The position numbers were made by a program, and so were the translations under genes. Below the pieces are notes generated by a model, which had not been told where the DNA came from, did no database searches, and saw only the letters and a program-made list of their open reading frames with translations. Shown here one piece after another: positions 29,349 through 29,628 of a stretch of 29,628 nt of DNA; position 1 is the stretch's first letter; every line of letters starts with the position of its first letter. Source of the stretch: a virus; IMG/VR virus record IMGVR_UViG_3300005253_000281, positions 1 to 29,628 of that record, one strand, 5' to 3'.

Positions 29349-29628
29349 TGGGTACTTATACTTTGCCCAAATATACTGATGCAGAGGCCATCTCTGCCGT
29401 GGAAGGCGAAGCTACTCTTGACCTCACAGGCGATTTATCAACACCAGGTTCACTCATATCAACGGGTGGGAGTCAAACAGGAAAATTCCTTACAGGTGCT
29501 GCTGGTAATACAGTTTTTGCTTTTAGCGGGGATAATTTCGATATAAGAGCAGGAACTGGTGGGTCATCATCTCAAAATGTTATGCGGGTTAAATCTTCTG
29601 GGGATTTTGGCATTGGAACGAATAATCC
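29348..29628 (+). CDS. Partial tail fibre or spike protein (runs off right edge)
   Basis: It starts at ATG 29348, overlapping the upstream TAA by one base. The 93 visible residues begin MGTYTLPKYTDAEAISAVEG, the same YTDAEA joint found at the end of the protein at 23171-23638. Gly/Ser/Thr-rich strands follow, ending VMRVKSSGDFGIGTNN, which is typical of fibre domains that precede a C-terminal chaperone or peptidase domain. That end lies outside the window. Confidence 0.75.
   Translation, partial: MGTYTLPKYTDAEAISAVEGEATLDLTGDLSTPGSLISTGGSQTGKFLTGAAGNTVFAFSGDNFDIRAGTGGSSSQNVMRVKSSGDFGIGTNN

Noticed and set aside
1-29628. CRISPR array, insertion sequence, integrase or alternative genetic code
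   Set aside because: No regularly spaced repeats, no transposase or recombinase motifs, and TAA, TAG and TGA all act as ordinary stops at tightly packed gene ends.

Overview
The window reads as part of a tailed double-stranded DNA bacteriophage genome (Caudoviricetes). A gene runs off each end, so it is an internal segment. The virion module is diagnostic: a candidate small terminase, a large terminase with ATPase and nuclease motifs, an HNH-like protein, a portal, a coiled-coil scaffold and a major capsid protein follow one another on the + strand. I see no integrase, repressor, replication gene, tRNA or CRISPR. Ribosome binding sites are strong (AAGGAGG type) and the promoters are bacterial sigma70-like. 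The host cannot be fixed from this sequence.

Layout. (1) Positions 1-6780, minus strand: 23 very small genes (29-178 residues), tightly packed and often overlapping by 1-26 bases. Many carry Cys pairs typical of zinc ribbons or treble clefs. Four strong promoters (790-761, 2973-2945, 4364-4336, 6816-6787) and at least two intrinsic terminators divide this arm into several transcription units. It also holds RNA structures in leaders: a cloverleaf-like element at 1809-1901 and two hairpins that bury Shine-Dalgarno (SD) sequences. (2) Positions 6781-6916: a divergent promoter region. (3) Positions 6917-18577, plus strand: packaging and portal genes, then a 2178-residue protein. (4) Positions 18578-22903: a second copy of the late promoter, then scaffold, capsid, a probable decoration protein and small virion proteins. 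(5) Positions 22914-29628: tail and receptor-binding genes with modular fibre domains; the last gene is cut by the window edge.

How it works together (inference): the leftward arm is probably the early, host-interaction arm and the rightward arm the late arm. The two late promoters share an upstream sequence and a TGnTATACT -10. The early promoters share AGGTTGACA and mostly TGnTATAAT. That gives two recognisable promoter classes.

Most notable points: the giant protein, in which I see a nucleotidyltransferase-like motif set and a possible ADP-ribosyltransferase-like region; the structured leader RNAs; and extreme scarcity of GATC, GGCC and CCGG (3, 4 and 3 sites by eye in 29.6 kb, while GCGC is common), which suggests long exposure to restriction at those sites. 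No tape measure or lysin was recognised inside the window.
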